Assembly: GCA_016222805.1 (NCBI GenBank)
Contig: JACRQG010000017.1
Coordinates: forward strand, 22,249-86,248
Length of the DNA: 64,000 nucleotides
Source of the DNA: Verrucomicrobiota bacterium
Lineage (GTDB): Bacteria > Verrucomicrobiota > Verrucomicrobiia > Opitutales > Opitutaceae
Reading direction: 5' to 3'
Within the stretch, counting starts at the first letter, position 1. Each line of letters opens with the position of its first letter. The translations under genes were made by a program, and so were the position numbers. Of the stretch, positions 27,844 through 36,128 are shown in pieces. Below the pieces are notes generated by a model. It searched no databases and was not told where the DNA came from. It was given only the letters and a program-made list of their open reading frames with translations.

Positions 27844-28663
27844 ACTGGCCGAAGTCGAGTTCTACCGGAAACGCTGGGCGCAGGTCGCGACCGGGGCGCG
27901 AATCTTGCGGATTGCGACGCATGACGGGCGCCGGGTCTTCCGCGGCACCGATGTGCCGGCTCTCCGCCGCGCGCTGACCGGCGCCACCCTGGTGTCCTCC
28001 CATGCCGCCGCCAAGCAGATGCTGTTTTGCTTTCGCGGCGGAGGTTGGCTGGGACTGCACCTCGGGATGAGCGGGGAACTGTTCGTCGCGCCGCCCACCC
28101 ATGAGCCGGGACGGCACGATCACCTCGTGCTGTACCTGCGCGAGTCCGCCCTGGTATTCCGCGACCCCCGGATGTTCGGCCGCGTGCTCTTTCACTCCGG
28201 TCGCGAAGCTCCGACGTGGTGGACACAACTGGCTCCCCCCATCCTCTCAGCTGCTTTCACCCTCGAGGAGGTCGCGGCGTACCTGCGCCGCAGGGCCCGC
28301 GCCCCCCTCAAGGCGGTGCTCTTGCAGCAGGAGAGATTTCCCGGAATCGGAAACTGGATGGCCGACGAGATTCTCTGGCGGGCCGCGCTCCATCCCGCTC
28401 GTCCGGCCGCGTCCCTTTCTCCGGCCGAGACGCGCCGGCTCTGGCGGGAATGCCGCCGCGTCTGCCAACTCGCCCTCAACTGCATCGCCGGGCGGGGCCA
28501 GTCGCTGCCGGCGGACCTCAACGTCGGGATTCCCCGTTCCTGGTTGTTTCTCCATCGGTGGCAGGAGGGAGGGCGCTGTCCCCGCACGGGTTGCCGCCTC
28601 GCCCGCGCGACCATCGGCGGTCGGACCACCTGCTGGTCCCCGGCCCGGCAGCCGCGCCCATGA
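27836..28663 (+). CDS. mutM: Formamidopyrimidine-DNA glycosylase / Nei family
   Basis: A 275-residue DNA repair glycosylase/AP-lyase removing oxidised purines. The N-terminus MPELAEVE keeps the catalytic proline P2 and E3 (usual form MPELPEVE). The helix-two-turn-helix region keeps [14 protein letters not shown], and LGMSGEL and [10 protein letters not shown] are typical. The C-terminal finger is unusual: RCPRTGC has C-x4-C and the second pair reads TTCWSPARQ instead of a CxxC pair, so the zinc site is likely lost, though GGR at the finger tip is kept. It starts eight bases before the end of gmhB and its TGA overlaps the ATG of tlyA. Confidence 0.9.
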   Translation: MPELAEVEFYRKRWAQVATGARILRIATHDGRRVFRGTDVPALRRALTGATLVSSHAAAKQMLFCFRGGGWLGLHLGMSGELFVAPPTHEPGRHDHLVLYLRESALVFRDPRMFGRVLFHSGREAPTWWTQLAPPILSAAFTLEEVAAYLRRRARAPLKAVLLQQERFPGIGNWMADEILWRAALHPARPAASLSPAETRRLWRECRRVCQLALNCIAGRGQSLPADLNVGIPRSWLFLHRWQEGGRCPRTGCRLARATIGGRTTCWSPARQPRP

Positions 28664-29406
28664 AGCGCGTTCGCCTCGACGAATTGCTGGTGGCCCGGGG
28701 ACTGGCCGAGTCACGGGCCAAGGCCAAGGCCCTGATCATGAGCGGGCGCGTGCTCCACGGCAGCGAGCGCCTCGACAAACCGGGCCGGGAGGTGCCGGCT
28801 GACATTGAGCTGTCCGTGGAGCAGCCGCCACGGTTCGTCAGCCGGGGCGGCGAGAAACTCGCGGCCGCGCTCGTCCATTTCGGGATTCAACTCCAGGGCG
28901 CGCACGTGCTCGACGTTGGCGCTTCGACCGGCGGCTTCACCGACTGCGCCTTGCAGGCCGGCGCCGCCTCCGCCGTCTGCGTCGATGTCGGACGCGCCCA
29001 GCTCCACGCGCGCCTGCGCGCGGATCCCCGGGTCACCAACCTGGAGAAGATCAACGCCCGTTTCCTCCGGGCAGCGGACCTGCCGCGCAGCGAATTCGAC
29101 GCCGTGGTCCTCGACCTCTCGTTCATCTCGCTCACTGTGGTGCTGCCCGCCGTCTGGCCGTTCCTTCGTGCCGGAGGCACGTTGGTGGCCCTGGTAAAAC
29201 CCCAATTTGAGGCCGGCAAGGCGGAGGTCGATCGCGGCAAAGGGGTGATCCGCGACCCGCAGGTCCAGGCGGAAACCCTGGAGCGGGTGCGTGGCTTCGC
29301 GGCGACCCAATTGCCCGGCGCCGCCGTGGAAGGAGCCATCGACTCCCCGATCACGGGCGCGGATGGCAACCGCGAGTTCTTGCTGTGCCTGAAAAAGCGG
29401 CCTTAG
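28660..29406 (+). CDS. tlyA: TlyA family rRNA (cytidine-2'-O)-methyltransferase
   Basis: A 248-residue SAM-dependent RNA methyltransferase. Residues 1-60 form an S4 RNA-binding domain ([30 protein letters not shown]). An FtsJ-like Rossmann domain follows, with [13 protein letters not shown], motif [31 protein letters not shown] and [10 protein letters not shown]. Known TlyA proteins 2'-O-methylate 16S and/or 23S rRNA; some homologues are annotated as haemolysins, for which there is no support here. The start overlaps the fpg stop (ATGA), and nadK begins 16 bases after its stop, the same linkage seen in many genomes. Confidence 0.92.
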   Translation: MKRVRLDELLVARGLAESRAKAKALIMSGRVLHGSERLDKPGREVPADIELSVEQPPRFVSRGGEKLAAALVHFGIQLQGAHVLDVGASTGGFTDCALQAGAASAVCVDVGRAQLHARLRADPRVTNLEKINARFLRAADLPRSEFDAVVLDLSFISLTVVLPAVWPFLRAGGTLVALVKPQFEAGKAEVDRGKGVIRDPQVQAETLERVRGFAATQLPGAAVEGAIDSPITGADGNREFLLCLKKRP

Positions 29407-29422
29407 TCCGAGTCGACTTCCG

Positions 29423-30262
29423 ATGAGACCCATCCGCCACCTCGCGTTTGTCGTGAACCGCAGCAAGGAGGGCGCCCCGGCGCTGGTCCGGGAGCTCGCG
29501 CGCATCGCGCGGGCGGAGGGCGTGCGCTACAAGCTCACGTCGCGTTTTCCCCCCACCCCTGGTTTCCTGCGGGGCTGCGACGCCTGCTGCGCCATCGGCG
29601 GCGACGGCACCCTGCTCGGGGTCGCGCGGGAGGCCGCCCTGGCCCAGGTGCCGATCATCGGCGTCAACTGCGGCAACCTGGGGTTCCTCACCACGTTTTC
29701 GGCCGAAGAGGCTCGGGCCCACTTCGCGAAGTTGCTCGGAGGCGCCCTTCAGGTCGATCCACGCAAATTGATCGAATGCTCCTTTGGCCGGTCGCCCGGG
29801 GAACTCGCCCTGAACGACGTGCTCGTGAAGGACGAAGTGAACTCGCGGCTCGTTCGGCTTGAAGTCCACGCCGACGGAGAACTCGTGACGGACTACCTCT
29901 GCGACGGCCTCATCTTTTCGACCCCCACCGGGTCCACGGCGTACAACCTCTCCGCCGGCGGGCCGATCCTCCACCCTTCCGCCGGAGTCATCGCAATGAC
30001 TCCGATCTGCCCGCACACCCTCAGCAACCGAGCCATCATCTTTCGCGATTCGGTGCGCCTTCGCGTGGTCAGTCGATCGCCTGACTCCCGGCTTTTCGTC
30101 GCGATTGACGGCCGGCGCCAAGCCTTGCCCGCCAATAGCTTACACATCGACATCGCCATCGCGAAACGCCGCCTTCTGCTGGCCCAGCATCGGGACTACT
30201 CCCATTTTTCGGTGATCCGAAAAAAGCTGATGTGGAGCGGAGGATTTTCCGCAAAGCGTTAG
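29423..30262 (+). CDS. nadK: NAD kinase (ATP-NAD kinase)
   Basis: A 279-residue cytoplasmic enzyme that phosphorylates NAD to NADP. The diphosphate-binding GGDGTLLGVAR (residues 59-69, catalytic D61) is followed by GVNCGNLGFLTTF, the family motif ELALNDVLV (ND in place of the more usual NE), DGLIFSTPTGSTAYNLSAGG and MTPICPHTLSNR. Length is typical. It is the last gene of the six-gene operon beginning at the M24 peptidase. Confidence 0.96.
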   Translation: MRPIRHLAFVVNRSKEGAPALVRELARIARAEGVRYKLTSRFPPTPGFLRGCDACCAIGGDGTLLGVAREAALAQVPIIGVNCGNLGFLTTFSAEEARAHFAKLLGGALQVDPRKLIECSFGRSPGELALNDVLVKDEVNSRLVRLEVHADGELVTDYLCDGLIFSTPTGSTAYNLSAGGPILHPSAGVIAMTPICPHTLSNRAIIFRDSVRLRVVSRSPDSRLFVAIDGRRQALPANSLHIDIAIAKRRLLLAQHRDYSHFSVIRKKLMWSGGFSAKR

Positions 30263-30358
30263 GAGCGAAGGGCAAGCCCGGTTTCTGTCCCAAGTGTAAC
30301 CTTGACTTCGTGGGTCCGTCGTAGAGAGGTCTTCAGTCGGAACTACTCCAAAAAACAA

Positions 30359-30628
30359 ATGAACAAACGATTCCTCTCCACCGCGGTTCTTGCCGCGTTC
30401 GTCAGCCTGCCGCTCCTCGTGAATGCGGCGGAAGAAAAGAAAAAGGGCGGCGGTTTCGGCGCCATGGACACGGACAAGGACGGCAAGGTCTCCAAGAAGG
30501 AGTTCGTCGCTGCCCAGAAGGATGCCGCCAAGGCCGAGAAGCGCTTCGCCGATCTCGACAAGAACAACGACGGCTTCCTGAGCCAGGAAGAGTTCGCCGC
30601 CGGCCAGAAGAAGAAGGAAAAGAAGTAA
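30359..30628 (+). CDS. Small exported EF-hand calcium-binding protein
   Basis: An 89-residue protein with a signal peptide (MNKRFLSTAVLAAFVSLPLL, cut after VNAA) and two EF-hand loops: DTDKDGKVSKKEF and DKNNDGFLSQEEF. All calcium-coordinating positions (1, 3, 5, 12) are filled in both. The mature protein is lysine-rich, ending KKKEKK. It is probably a periplasmic calcium binder; its partner is unknown. The frame is open upstream to 30302, but only the ATG at 30359 gives a signal peptide. A TTGACT hexamer at 30302 could be a -35 box without a clear -10. A strong terminator follows. Confidence 0.85.
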   Translation: MNKRFLSTAVLAAFVSLPLLVNAAEEKKKGGGFGAMDTDKDGKVSKKEFVAAQKDAAKAEKRFADLDKNNDGFLSQEEFAAGQKKKEKK

Positions 30629-30653
30629 TCCTTCGCTTAAATTTGCTCTCAGG

Positions 30654-30688
30654 GGCGACCCGGTTTCCGGGTCGCCATTTTCTTTTCC
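30654..30688 (+). terminator. Intrinsic terminator after the EF-hand gene
   Basis: A perfect 10-bp stem (GGCGACCCGG at 30654-30663, CCGGGTCGCC at 30667-30676) with loop TTT is followed by ATTTTCTTTTC. This is the best rho-independent terminator in the window and ends the EF-hand transcript before the minus-strand gene that stops at 30719. Confidence 0.9.
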
Positions 30689-30718
30689 TCGATTCTCGTC
30701 CTTTTCGAAGCTCCGCAA

Positions 30719-31519
30719 CTACGCCAGCCGTTCCAGCAGGTCTTCCCGAACCTCGAGGAGTCGTTTGTAGGCCGCCAGCGGCTCCGGCATCGTGGCGAGT
30801 GCCCGGCGCAGGTCTGCCGCCAGCGGGGTGCCGACCACGCCATCGAGGCGCACGAGACTGATCCGAATGCCGAAGGCGATCCCGCCGGAGCGCGGCAGGG
30901 CAACCAGCGCCTGGTGCTCCACTCTCAGCCAAAGCCCGGCGAGATTCACGGGCCGACGGGGGGCGGGAAGGCCGCGCTCCGGATGCAGGTTGAGTTCGTC
31001 CGTCGCGGCGAGGCCCCAGTTGTCCCGGAGATAGGCGATCCCCGGCTTCATGCGTCCGAGGAATTGCTGCACCGGAACTGCCAGCGCCTCGTTGAGGCCG
31101 GGAACCGGTTGATGAATCTCCTCCAAGGTCGCTCCCAGCTTCTCGCGCAGCGCCCAGCCTGTCGGAAAGCACAAGGCGCCCCCTCGCAGGCGATACGTGT
31201 CCCCGGGCTCGCGTGCCAACAACAGCAGATCCGGCTCCAGTCGCTTCCCCATCTCGACCACGTCCAGCGGAGCGGCGGCCCGTGACGGCGGCGTCCCCGC
31301 CCAACCCACCGCGAGTTCGGCGAACTCGGCCAGGAGCGGCACTCCCTCTGGCTCCAGGGCGGCATGGCGCTCCCGGTCTTCCTCCAGCCAACGGCGCCGT
31401 TCCTCCAAGATCCGGCCGGTCGGGTCCTGTCCCGCAAAGAAGGCCCCGGGCTCCCCTCGCCGCAGGGTCAGGTGAAAGCGGAAATCCCCCTCCGGGAACA
31501 CCGTCGTCCACGATTTCAC
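30719..31519 (-). CDS. Heme-dependent oxidative N-demethylase family protein (DUF3445)
   Basis: A cytoplasmic protein of about 266 residues of the DUF3445/HODM family; related proteins bind heme and oxidatively demethylate small amines. Family pattern: RGEPGAFFAGQDPTGRILEE, then EPDLLLLAREPGDTYRLRGG, ALCFPTGWALREKLGATLEE, IHQPVPGLNEAL, YLRDNWGLAATDELNLHPER and LRVEHQALVALPRSGGIAFG. GTG at 31519 is chosen because it starts just before conserved sequence and lies seven bases after the M16 peptidase stop; a TTG at 31582 would overlap that gene heavily. Third gene of a minus-strand group. Confidence 0.82.
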   Translation of the reverse strand: MKSWTTVFPEGDFRFHLTLRRGEPGAFFAGQDPTGRILEERRRWLEEDRERHAALEPEGVPLLAEFAELAVGWAGTPPSRAAAPLDVVEMGKRLEPDLLLLAREPGDTYRLRGGALCFPTGWALREKLGATLEEIHQPVPGLNEALAVPVQQFLGRMKPGIAYLRDNWGLAATDELNLHPERGLPAPRRPVNLAGLWLRVEHQALVALPRSGGIAFGIRISLVRLDGVVGTPLAADLRRALATMPEPLAAYKRLLEVREDLLERLA

Positions 31520-31526
31520 GGCAGAA

Positions 31527-34100
31527 TCACGGTCGCACGACCAGTTGGGTTCGGCGTTCCCGCACGAGCCGGCGCTGCGCAAACGCCGCGAGGTCCGCGA
31601 TCGTCACCGACTCCACGCGGCCATCGTAGTTTTTCCAATCGTTGATGGGCTGCCCCTGCAGGGCGTTGAGCCCGGCTTGCATGGCCCGCGCCGAGTTGGT
31701 CTGGAGGCTCTGCCGCCGCGCCGCCTTGAGTCTCGTCTGGCAACGCGCCAACTCCGCCGCTTCCACCGCGCCGGTGGCCACGCGGCTCACTTCCGCGTCA
31801 ATCTCCGCCAGCACCTCCTGTTCCCGGCCGGGTTGGGTGCCGGCCACAAAATAGAACATCCCGGACTCGATCCCCGTGACGCGCCCCGACCGGACGAAAT
31901 AGGCGAGTCCCTTTTCCTCGCGAACCCGTTCAAAGAGGCGCGAAGCCATTCCGCTGAACAACTCGTCGATAACCTCACCCACGTAGAAATCGTCGGCGTT
32001 GATCGAGGGACCGGGGAAACCCTGCAGCACCACGGCCTGTTCCCGGGGCTGGGTCTCAACATGGTCCCCCGGGGTTGCTGGCAGGAGCAGCCCCGCAACG
32101 TCCACCGCCCAGACGGGCGCCGGGCCGGCCGGCAACCCCTGCACCACCCGCTTCAGCGCGGGCAGCAGCCGACGTGGTTCAAAATCCCCGGCCACGACCA
32201 GGACCACGTTGGGGCCGACGGCCAGGCGTCGGTGCAAGCCTTGCAGGTCCTTCGCGGAAAGCGCGGCAACGCCCTCCCGGTTTCCAGCCGCATCCAGGGA
32301 CAGCGGATGGCACCCAAAGAACCGCTCGCGCAGCCGCTTTCGGGCAAGCGTCACGACATCGTCGTCGTCCTGCTGCAGCGCGGCGATCTGCGCCTCCCGC
32401 TCGGTCTCCAGCGTGGCCGCGCGGAAGGCCGGGGCCATCAGCGCCTCGGTCAGCACCGACACGGCGCGATCCACATCCGGCGGGAGCACCTCCACCGCCA
32501 CTCCCAGGCTGTTGTTGCCCGAAAACGGAAAAAAGCTGCCTCCCACCTCCTCGATATACCCTGCGACCATGGCTGCCGGGCGCCGGCGGGTGTCCTTGGT
32601 CAGCATCGTCGCCAGCAGCATCGTCGCCCCGCGCTTCCCGGCCTCCTCGTAGAGCGCCCCACCCTGCAGCATCAATCGAAGGTGGAGATTGGGCAGCCGG
32701 CGATCCGGCTGCAGGAGAATCCGGGCCCCATTTGGGAGTCGCACCTCACTGAAGTCCGCGCGCTCCCCCGCGGCCACGCCCTGAGCCGGTGCCGCGGTGG
32801 CGGCCGCCGCCCGCGGGCTGCTCGAAACCGCGGTGAGGCGTTCCGGCACCAGGTAGCGCGCCGTCACTCGCGAGAGCCGACGGGCGTCCACCGCTTCGAG
32901 CTGGGCAAAGTAGGTCCGGCTGTGATCCAGGTCCCCCACCACCACCTCTGCGACCCCGAGGCGCGAAGCCTGCCCGCTCATGGTCTTACGGGTGTTGATT
33001 TCCGCCACCACCATTTGTCGCCGCGCTTTTCGCAGCTGCGCCTCTGCGAACGCGCGTTTCCGGCACCGTTCCACGAGGCGAAGGATCGCCGCTTCGGCGG
33101 CCTCGCGCCTGGCCGGCTCGCAGGTATACGACACACAAAAGAGCCCCACCGTGCCGGGATTCCAGGCCGAAGCATCGATGGCGTGCACCAGTCCGGCCTT
33201 TTCGCGAATCTCCTGCCAGAGCACCGAACTTTCCCCGTGCCCGAGCACGGCCGCCAGCAGATCGAGTGCCGGCGCATCCTCGTGGGACAGCCCGGGGATC
33301 GGCCATGCCAGCACCCCGCGAGTCACTTCCACGTCCTCCCGACGGTGCTCGACCCTCGGTGCGAGTTGGGGCGGTTCGTCCGGGACGAGCACCGGGGCCA
33401 GGCGGGCCCGTGGCGCCCGTCCGAAATGCTCCTCCACCTGGGTTCGCACCCGGGCGGGATCGATGTCGCCCACGATTACCACCACGAGGTTGTTGGGCAC
33501 GTACCGGGCCCGGTAGTAACTCTCCAAGTCATCCCGCGACACAGCCGCGAACACGTCCCGGTGACCGATGATCGGCTGGCGATATGGATGCTCCCGAAAG
33601 GCCGTCGGGAACAACTGATCCCAAAGCCGATTGTCGGGGTCATCCTTCCTCATCGCGATTTCCCGCAGCACCCCGTCCTTCTCGCGGGCGACCTCGTCCT
33701 CCGGTAGGGTCGATTCCAGGACGGCGTCGGCCAGGATGTCGACCGCGACGCCCACGTGCTCACTCGGCAGGTCGATGTAGTAGACCGTGCGGTCAAAGGT
33801 GGTGTATGCGTTGATGTACCCTCCGTGGGCCTGGACCTGCGCGCTGATTTCCCGACCCGCCCTCCGGCTCGTGCCCTTGAACAGCATGTGCTCGAGGAAG
33901 TGCGACAGTCCCGCCCCGAGGTGCGCCGACTCGTGCACACTGCCGGTCTTTACCCAGACCTGCACGGAGGCCAGCGCGGCCGACGTGTCGCGTTTGAGCA
34001 GCAACGTCAGGCCGTTCGGCAGCACGTGACGCTCCACCGGCTCGTTCCAGAAGGCGTCCAGCAGGGCAAAGTCGGAGGTTGAAGCGTGGTTTTTGGGCAT
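31527..34100 (-). CDS. M16 family zinc peptidase, two-module fusion
   Basis: An 857-residue protein holding two M16 modules. The N-terminal module (about residues 25-430) has the inverted zinc motif HFLEHMLFKG and the downstream glutamate helix KDGVLREIAMRKDDP, so it should be catalytically active. The C-terminal module (from LPNGARILLQPDRRLPNL) has GATMLLATMLTKDT in the corresponding place and no HxxEH, the usual inactive partner half. Such fusions of active and inactive halves are common in PqqL-like and Verrucomicrobial M16 proteins. No signal peptide is evident, so it is probably cytoplasmic. ATG at 34100 gives MPKNHASTSDFALLDAFW. Confidence 0.92.
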   Translation of the reverse strand: MPKNHASTSDFALLDAFWNEPVERHVLPNGLTLLLKRDTSAALASVQVWVKTGSVHESAHLGAGLSHFLEHMLFKGTSRRAGREISAQVQAHGGYINAYTTFDRTVYYIDLPSEHVGVAVDILADAVLESTLPEDEVAREKDGVLREIAMRKDDPDNRLWDQLFPTAFREHPYRQPIIGHRDVFAAVSRDDLESYYRARYVPNNLVVVIVGDIDPARVRTQVEEHFGRAPRARLAPVLVPDEPPQLAPRVEHRREDVEVTRGVLAWPIPGLSHEDAPALDLLAAVLGHGESSVLWQEIREKAGLVHAIDASAWNPGTVGLFCVSYTCEPARREAAEAAILRLVERCRKRAFAEAQLRKARRQMVVAEINTRKTMSGQASRLGVAEVVVGDLDHSRTYFAQLEAVDARRLSRVTARYLVPERLTAVSSSPRAAAATAAPAQGVAAGERADFSEVRLPNGARILLQPDRRLPNLHLRLMLQGGALYEEAGKRGATMLLATMLTKDTRRRPAAMVAGYIEEVGGSFFPFSGNNSLGVAVEVLPPDVDRAVSVLTEALMAPAFRAATLETEREAQIAALQQDDDDVVTLARKRLRERFFGCHPLSLDAAGNREGVAALSAKDLQGLHRRLAVGPNVVLVVAGDFEPRRLLPALKRVVQGLPAGPAPVWAVDVAGLLLPATPGDHVETQPREQAVVLQGFPGPSINADDFYVGEVIDELFSGMASRLFERVREEKGLAYFVRSGRVTGIESGMFYFVAGTQPGREQEVLAEIDAEVSRVATGAVEAAELARCQTRLKAARRQSLQTNSARAMQAGLNALQGQPINDWKNYDGRVESVTIADLAAFAQRRLVRERRTQLVVRP

Positions 34101-34175
34101 GCGAAGGGAAGAAGACAGGGTGTGCGCTCCCCGCTGACTCAAGGAGCGGCCGTTGCGCAACCAGGTGCAGGCCGG

Positions 34176-34613
34176 TCAGGCGGTGCCAAAGGCCTCCGTT
34201 GCGGACGTCCCCCGCGGGCGGCGGGCCGGCTGAAACGGCCTCACAAACGCTTCCTCAAAGTCGAAGATGTCCGCGAAGTCCTCTTTTCGATCATTCTCCG
34301 TCTTCGAGAAGACATTGTATTCAATGAGGTTGAAGACAATGTCGCCGAAGTCGCGGCAACGCTTCACTCCCCAGGAGTTCAGCACCGTCTTGGCCAGGGG
34401 ACCGTACTGGTCGAGGGCATAAGAGCGCAGTCCCTCCAGCAGTTCCGGGCCGGAAACATGACGCGATCGCTCGGCCCGGGCGTTGTCCCGTTTCCTCATC
34501 TCCTTGACCGTGAAATCCAGGCCTAGGCGGACGAAATCGTAGGCTTTCCGATCGAATCGGGGATCTTCCTTGCAGATGAGAGCGACGATTTCGGCGAAAT
34601 CCGGGTTTTGCAT
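34176..34613 (-). CDS. Minf_1886 family protein (Verrucomicrobia/Planctomycetes-restricted)
   Basis: A 145-residue cytoplasmic protein of unknown function. The pattern YDFVRLGLDFTVKEMRK, then HVSGPELLEGLRSYALDQYG, LNSWGVKRCRDFGDIVFNLI and FDFEEAF is that of the Minf_1886 family, known only from the Verrucomicrobia-Planctomycetes group, so it is a useful taxonomic marker here. It is the first gene of the minus-strand set with the M16 peptidase (75-base gap) and HODM, and is divergent from the Fur-family gene. Confidence 0.88.
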   Translation of the reverse strand: MQNPDFAEIVALICKEDPRFDRKAYDFVRLGLDFTVKEMRKRDNARAERSRHVSGPELLEGLRSYALDQYGPLAKTVLNSWGVKRCRDFGDIVFNLIEYNVFSKTENDRKEDFADIFDFEEAFVRPFQPARRPRGTSATEAFGTA

Positions 34614-34623
34614 GACGGCGGGC

Positions 34624-34646
34624 GCAGGTTGGCAAACCGCACCTGC
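34624..34646. promoter_or_regulatory. Inverted repeat in the Minf_1886 / Fur-family divergent promoter
   Basis: GCAGGT at 34624-34629 and ACCTGC at 34641-34646 are inverted with 11 bases between, next to the Minf_1886 start. The arms are short, so it is only a candidate operator, possibly for the adjacent Fur-family regulator. Confidence 0.25.
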
Positions 34647-34742
34647 CGGTGCAACTCTGCGCGCGTTCCCGGGGCCGGGAGCAACGCAAGTGCCAAGTAT
34701 TGGCTGGAAAAGCAGGTGCCGAATGTCACTGTCCGGTTACAA

Positions 34743-35279
34743 ATGATCGCGTCCACCCAGACGAACTCGCCCCTCGCCGGTTCCTCCAAGTCCACGGCGC
34801 CCTCCCTTTCCCAGGTCGACCTCGCCACCGCTCGCTTGAAGTCCGCCGGACTCCGGGTGACGCAACCGCGACTGGCGATCCTGGCCGCGCTCAGCCGGCA
34901 CTCCAGCCCGACCAGTATCGAGCAAATCCACACCGAAGTCGGATCGGCCACTTGCGATCTAGTCACGGTGTACCGGTGCATGGCGGCATTCGAGCGCATC
35001 GGCCTCGTGAGCCGCGCCTTTTTCCACAATGGCACCGCACTCTTCCGCCTGACCTGCGGGGAGCCCGAGCGCTACCATGTGGTGTGCAAGGAGACCAATG
35101 CCGTCGCGGAGTTGGACGCGGCCACTTCCGCCGAATTGCGCCGGGCGGTGGAAGCAGTGCAGGAGACTCTGCGGGCGCGCGGCTACACGGATGTCGGCCA
35201 CATGGTGGAATTCTTCGGCGTCGCGCCATCGCCCGCGGCCGTGCGTGGCGCCAACGCACCCGTCTCGGCCATTCGCTAA
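34743..35279 (+). CDS. Fur family transcriptional regulator, divergent
   Basis: A 178-residue winged-helix regulator. The DNA-binding half is standard: LKSAGLRVTQPRLAILAALS, then CDLVTVYRCMAAFERIGLVS. The dimerisation half is degenerate: the usual His-rich segment and the CxxC structural zinc pair are replaced by GEPERYHVVCKETNAVAELD, and the C-terminus (GHMVEFFGVAPSPAA) has no cysteines. Metal sensing would therefore differ from classical Fur/Zur/PerR. ATG at 34743 is used; an upstream in-frame start at 34608 would overlap the divergent gene. Its 3' end converges on the superoxide dismutase gene, which suggests an oxidative-stress or metal theme, not proof of control. Confidence 0.85.
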   Translation: MIASTQTNSPLAGSSKSTAPSLSQVDLATARLKSAGLRVTQPRLAILAALSRHSSPTSIEQIHTEVGSATCDLVTVYRCMAAFERIGLVSRAFFHNGTALFRLTCGEPERYHVVCKETNAVAELDAATSAELRRAVEAVQETLRARGYTDVGHMVEFFGVAPSPAAVRGANAPVSAIR

Positions 35280-35301
35280 CCGGCGCACAGCGCGGGCCAG
35301 A

Positions 35302-35321
35302 GGTGCCGACCGCTCGGCACC
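35302..35321. terminator. Hairpin between convergent Fur-family and sod genes
   Basis: A perfect 8-bp stem (GGTGCCGA 35302-35309, TCGGCACC 35314-35321) with loop CCGC lies in the 68-base gap between two convergent stop codons. No T-run follows on either strand; probably a bidirectional stop. Confidence 0.55.
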
Positions 35322-35347
35322 CTCATGTTACCTGTGCACCAGCAGCT

Positions 35348-36085
35348 TCAGCCCGCCGCGGCAAAGCGCGCGGCCACGGCGTTCCAATCGACGATGCTCC
35401 AGAACGCCGCGACATAATCCGCCCGGCGATTCTGGTATTTGAGATAGTAGGCGTGCTCCCAGACATCCAGCCCGAGGAGCGGAACGGCTCCTTCCATGAG
35501 AGGCGTGTCCTGGTTGGCGGTGGAACTGACCTCGAGTTTGCCGCCGCGACGACTCAGCCAGGCCCAGCCGCTGCCGAAGCGCTTCATCGCCGCCTCTCCA
35601 AACTGCGTCTTGAAACCCTCCAGGGAACCGAAACTCCGGTTCAAGGCCGTCGCCAACTCTCCCGTCGGCGCCCCGCCTCCCTTCGGGCCAATCACCTGCC
35701 AGAAGAGCGCGTGGTTGAGGTGGCCACCCACGTTGTTGCGGAGCACGGTCCGCACGGACTCCGGCAGCGCACCGAGGTTGGCCACCATTTCCTCAGCTGA
35801 CCGTCGTGTCAGGTCCGGGTGGCCGGCGAGAGCGTTGTTGGCATTGGTGATGTAGGCCTGGTGATGTTTGGCGTGATGAATCTCCATCGTCCGCGCGTCG
35901 ATGTGCGGTTCCAGGGCATCGTAGGCGTACGGGAGTTTCGGCAGGGAAAAAGGCGGCACAGTGCGGGAACTGGCGGCCGAGGCCGCGAGGGCAGGACGCA
36001 CGGCGGCACCCAGGCCAAGGGTGGTCACACCGGCGCCGATCGACTTCAACAGGGCGCGACGGGAAAGCGGGGAAGTGGGCGACAT
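35348..36085 (-). CDS. sodA: Superoxide dismutase, Mn/Fe family (Mn-type), Tat-exported
   Basis: A 245-residue iron/manganese superoxide dismutase converting superoxide to oxygen and hydrogen peroxide. The N-terminus has a twin-arginine signal ([10 protein letters not shown] followed by a hydrophobic [13 protein letters not shown] and AxA-like cleavage near PALAASA), so a folded metalloenzyme is sent to the periplasm. Metal ligand regions are all present: [26 protein letters not shown] and [18 protein letters not shown]. The GGHxNH form favours manganese. Without the leader it is of normal length. Same strand as, and 43 bases after, the ABC fusion gene; convergent with the Fur-family gene. 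Confidence 0.93.
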   Translation of the reverse strand: MSPTSPLSRRALLKSIGAGVTTLGLGAAVRPALAASAASSRTVPPFSLPKLPYAYDALEPHIDARTMEIHHAKHHQAYITNANNALAGHPDLTRRSAEEMVANLGALPESVRTVLRNNVGGHLNHALFWQVIGPKGGGAPTGELATALNRSFGSLEGFKTQFGEAAMKRFGSGWAWLSRRGGKLEVSSTANQDTPLMEGAVPLLGLDVWEHAYYLKYQNRRADYVAAFWSIVDWNAVAARFAAAG

Positions 36086-36128
36086 GCGCGCACCGTAGTG
36101 GTGACCGTCCGCGGTGCAAGCAGCGCCT

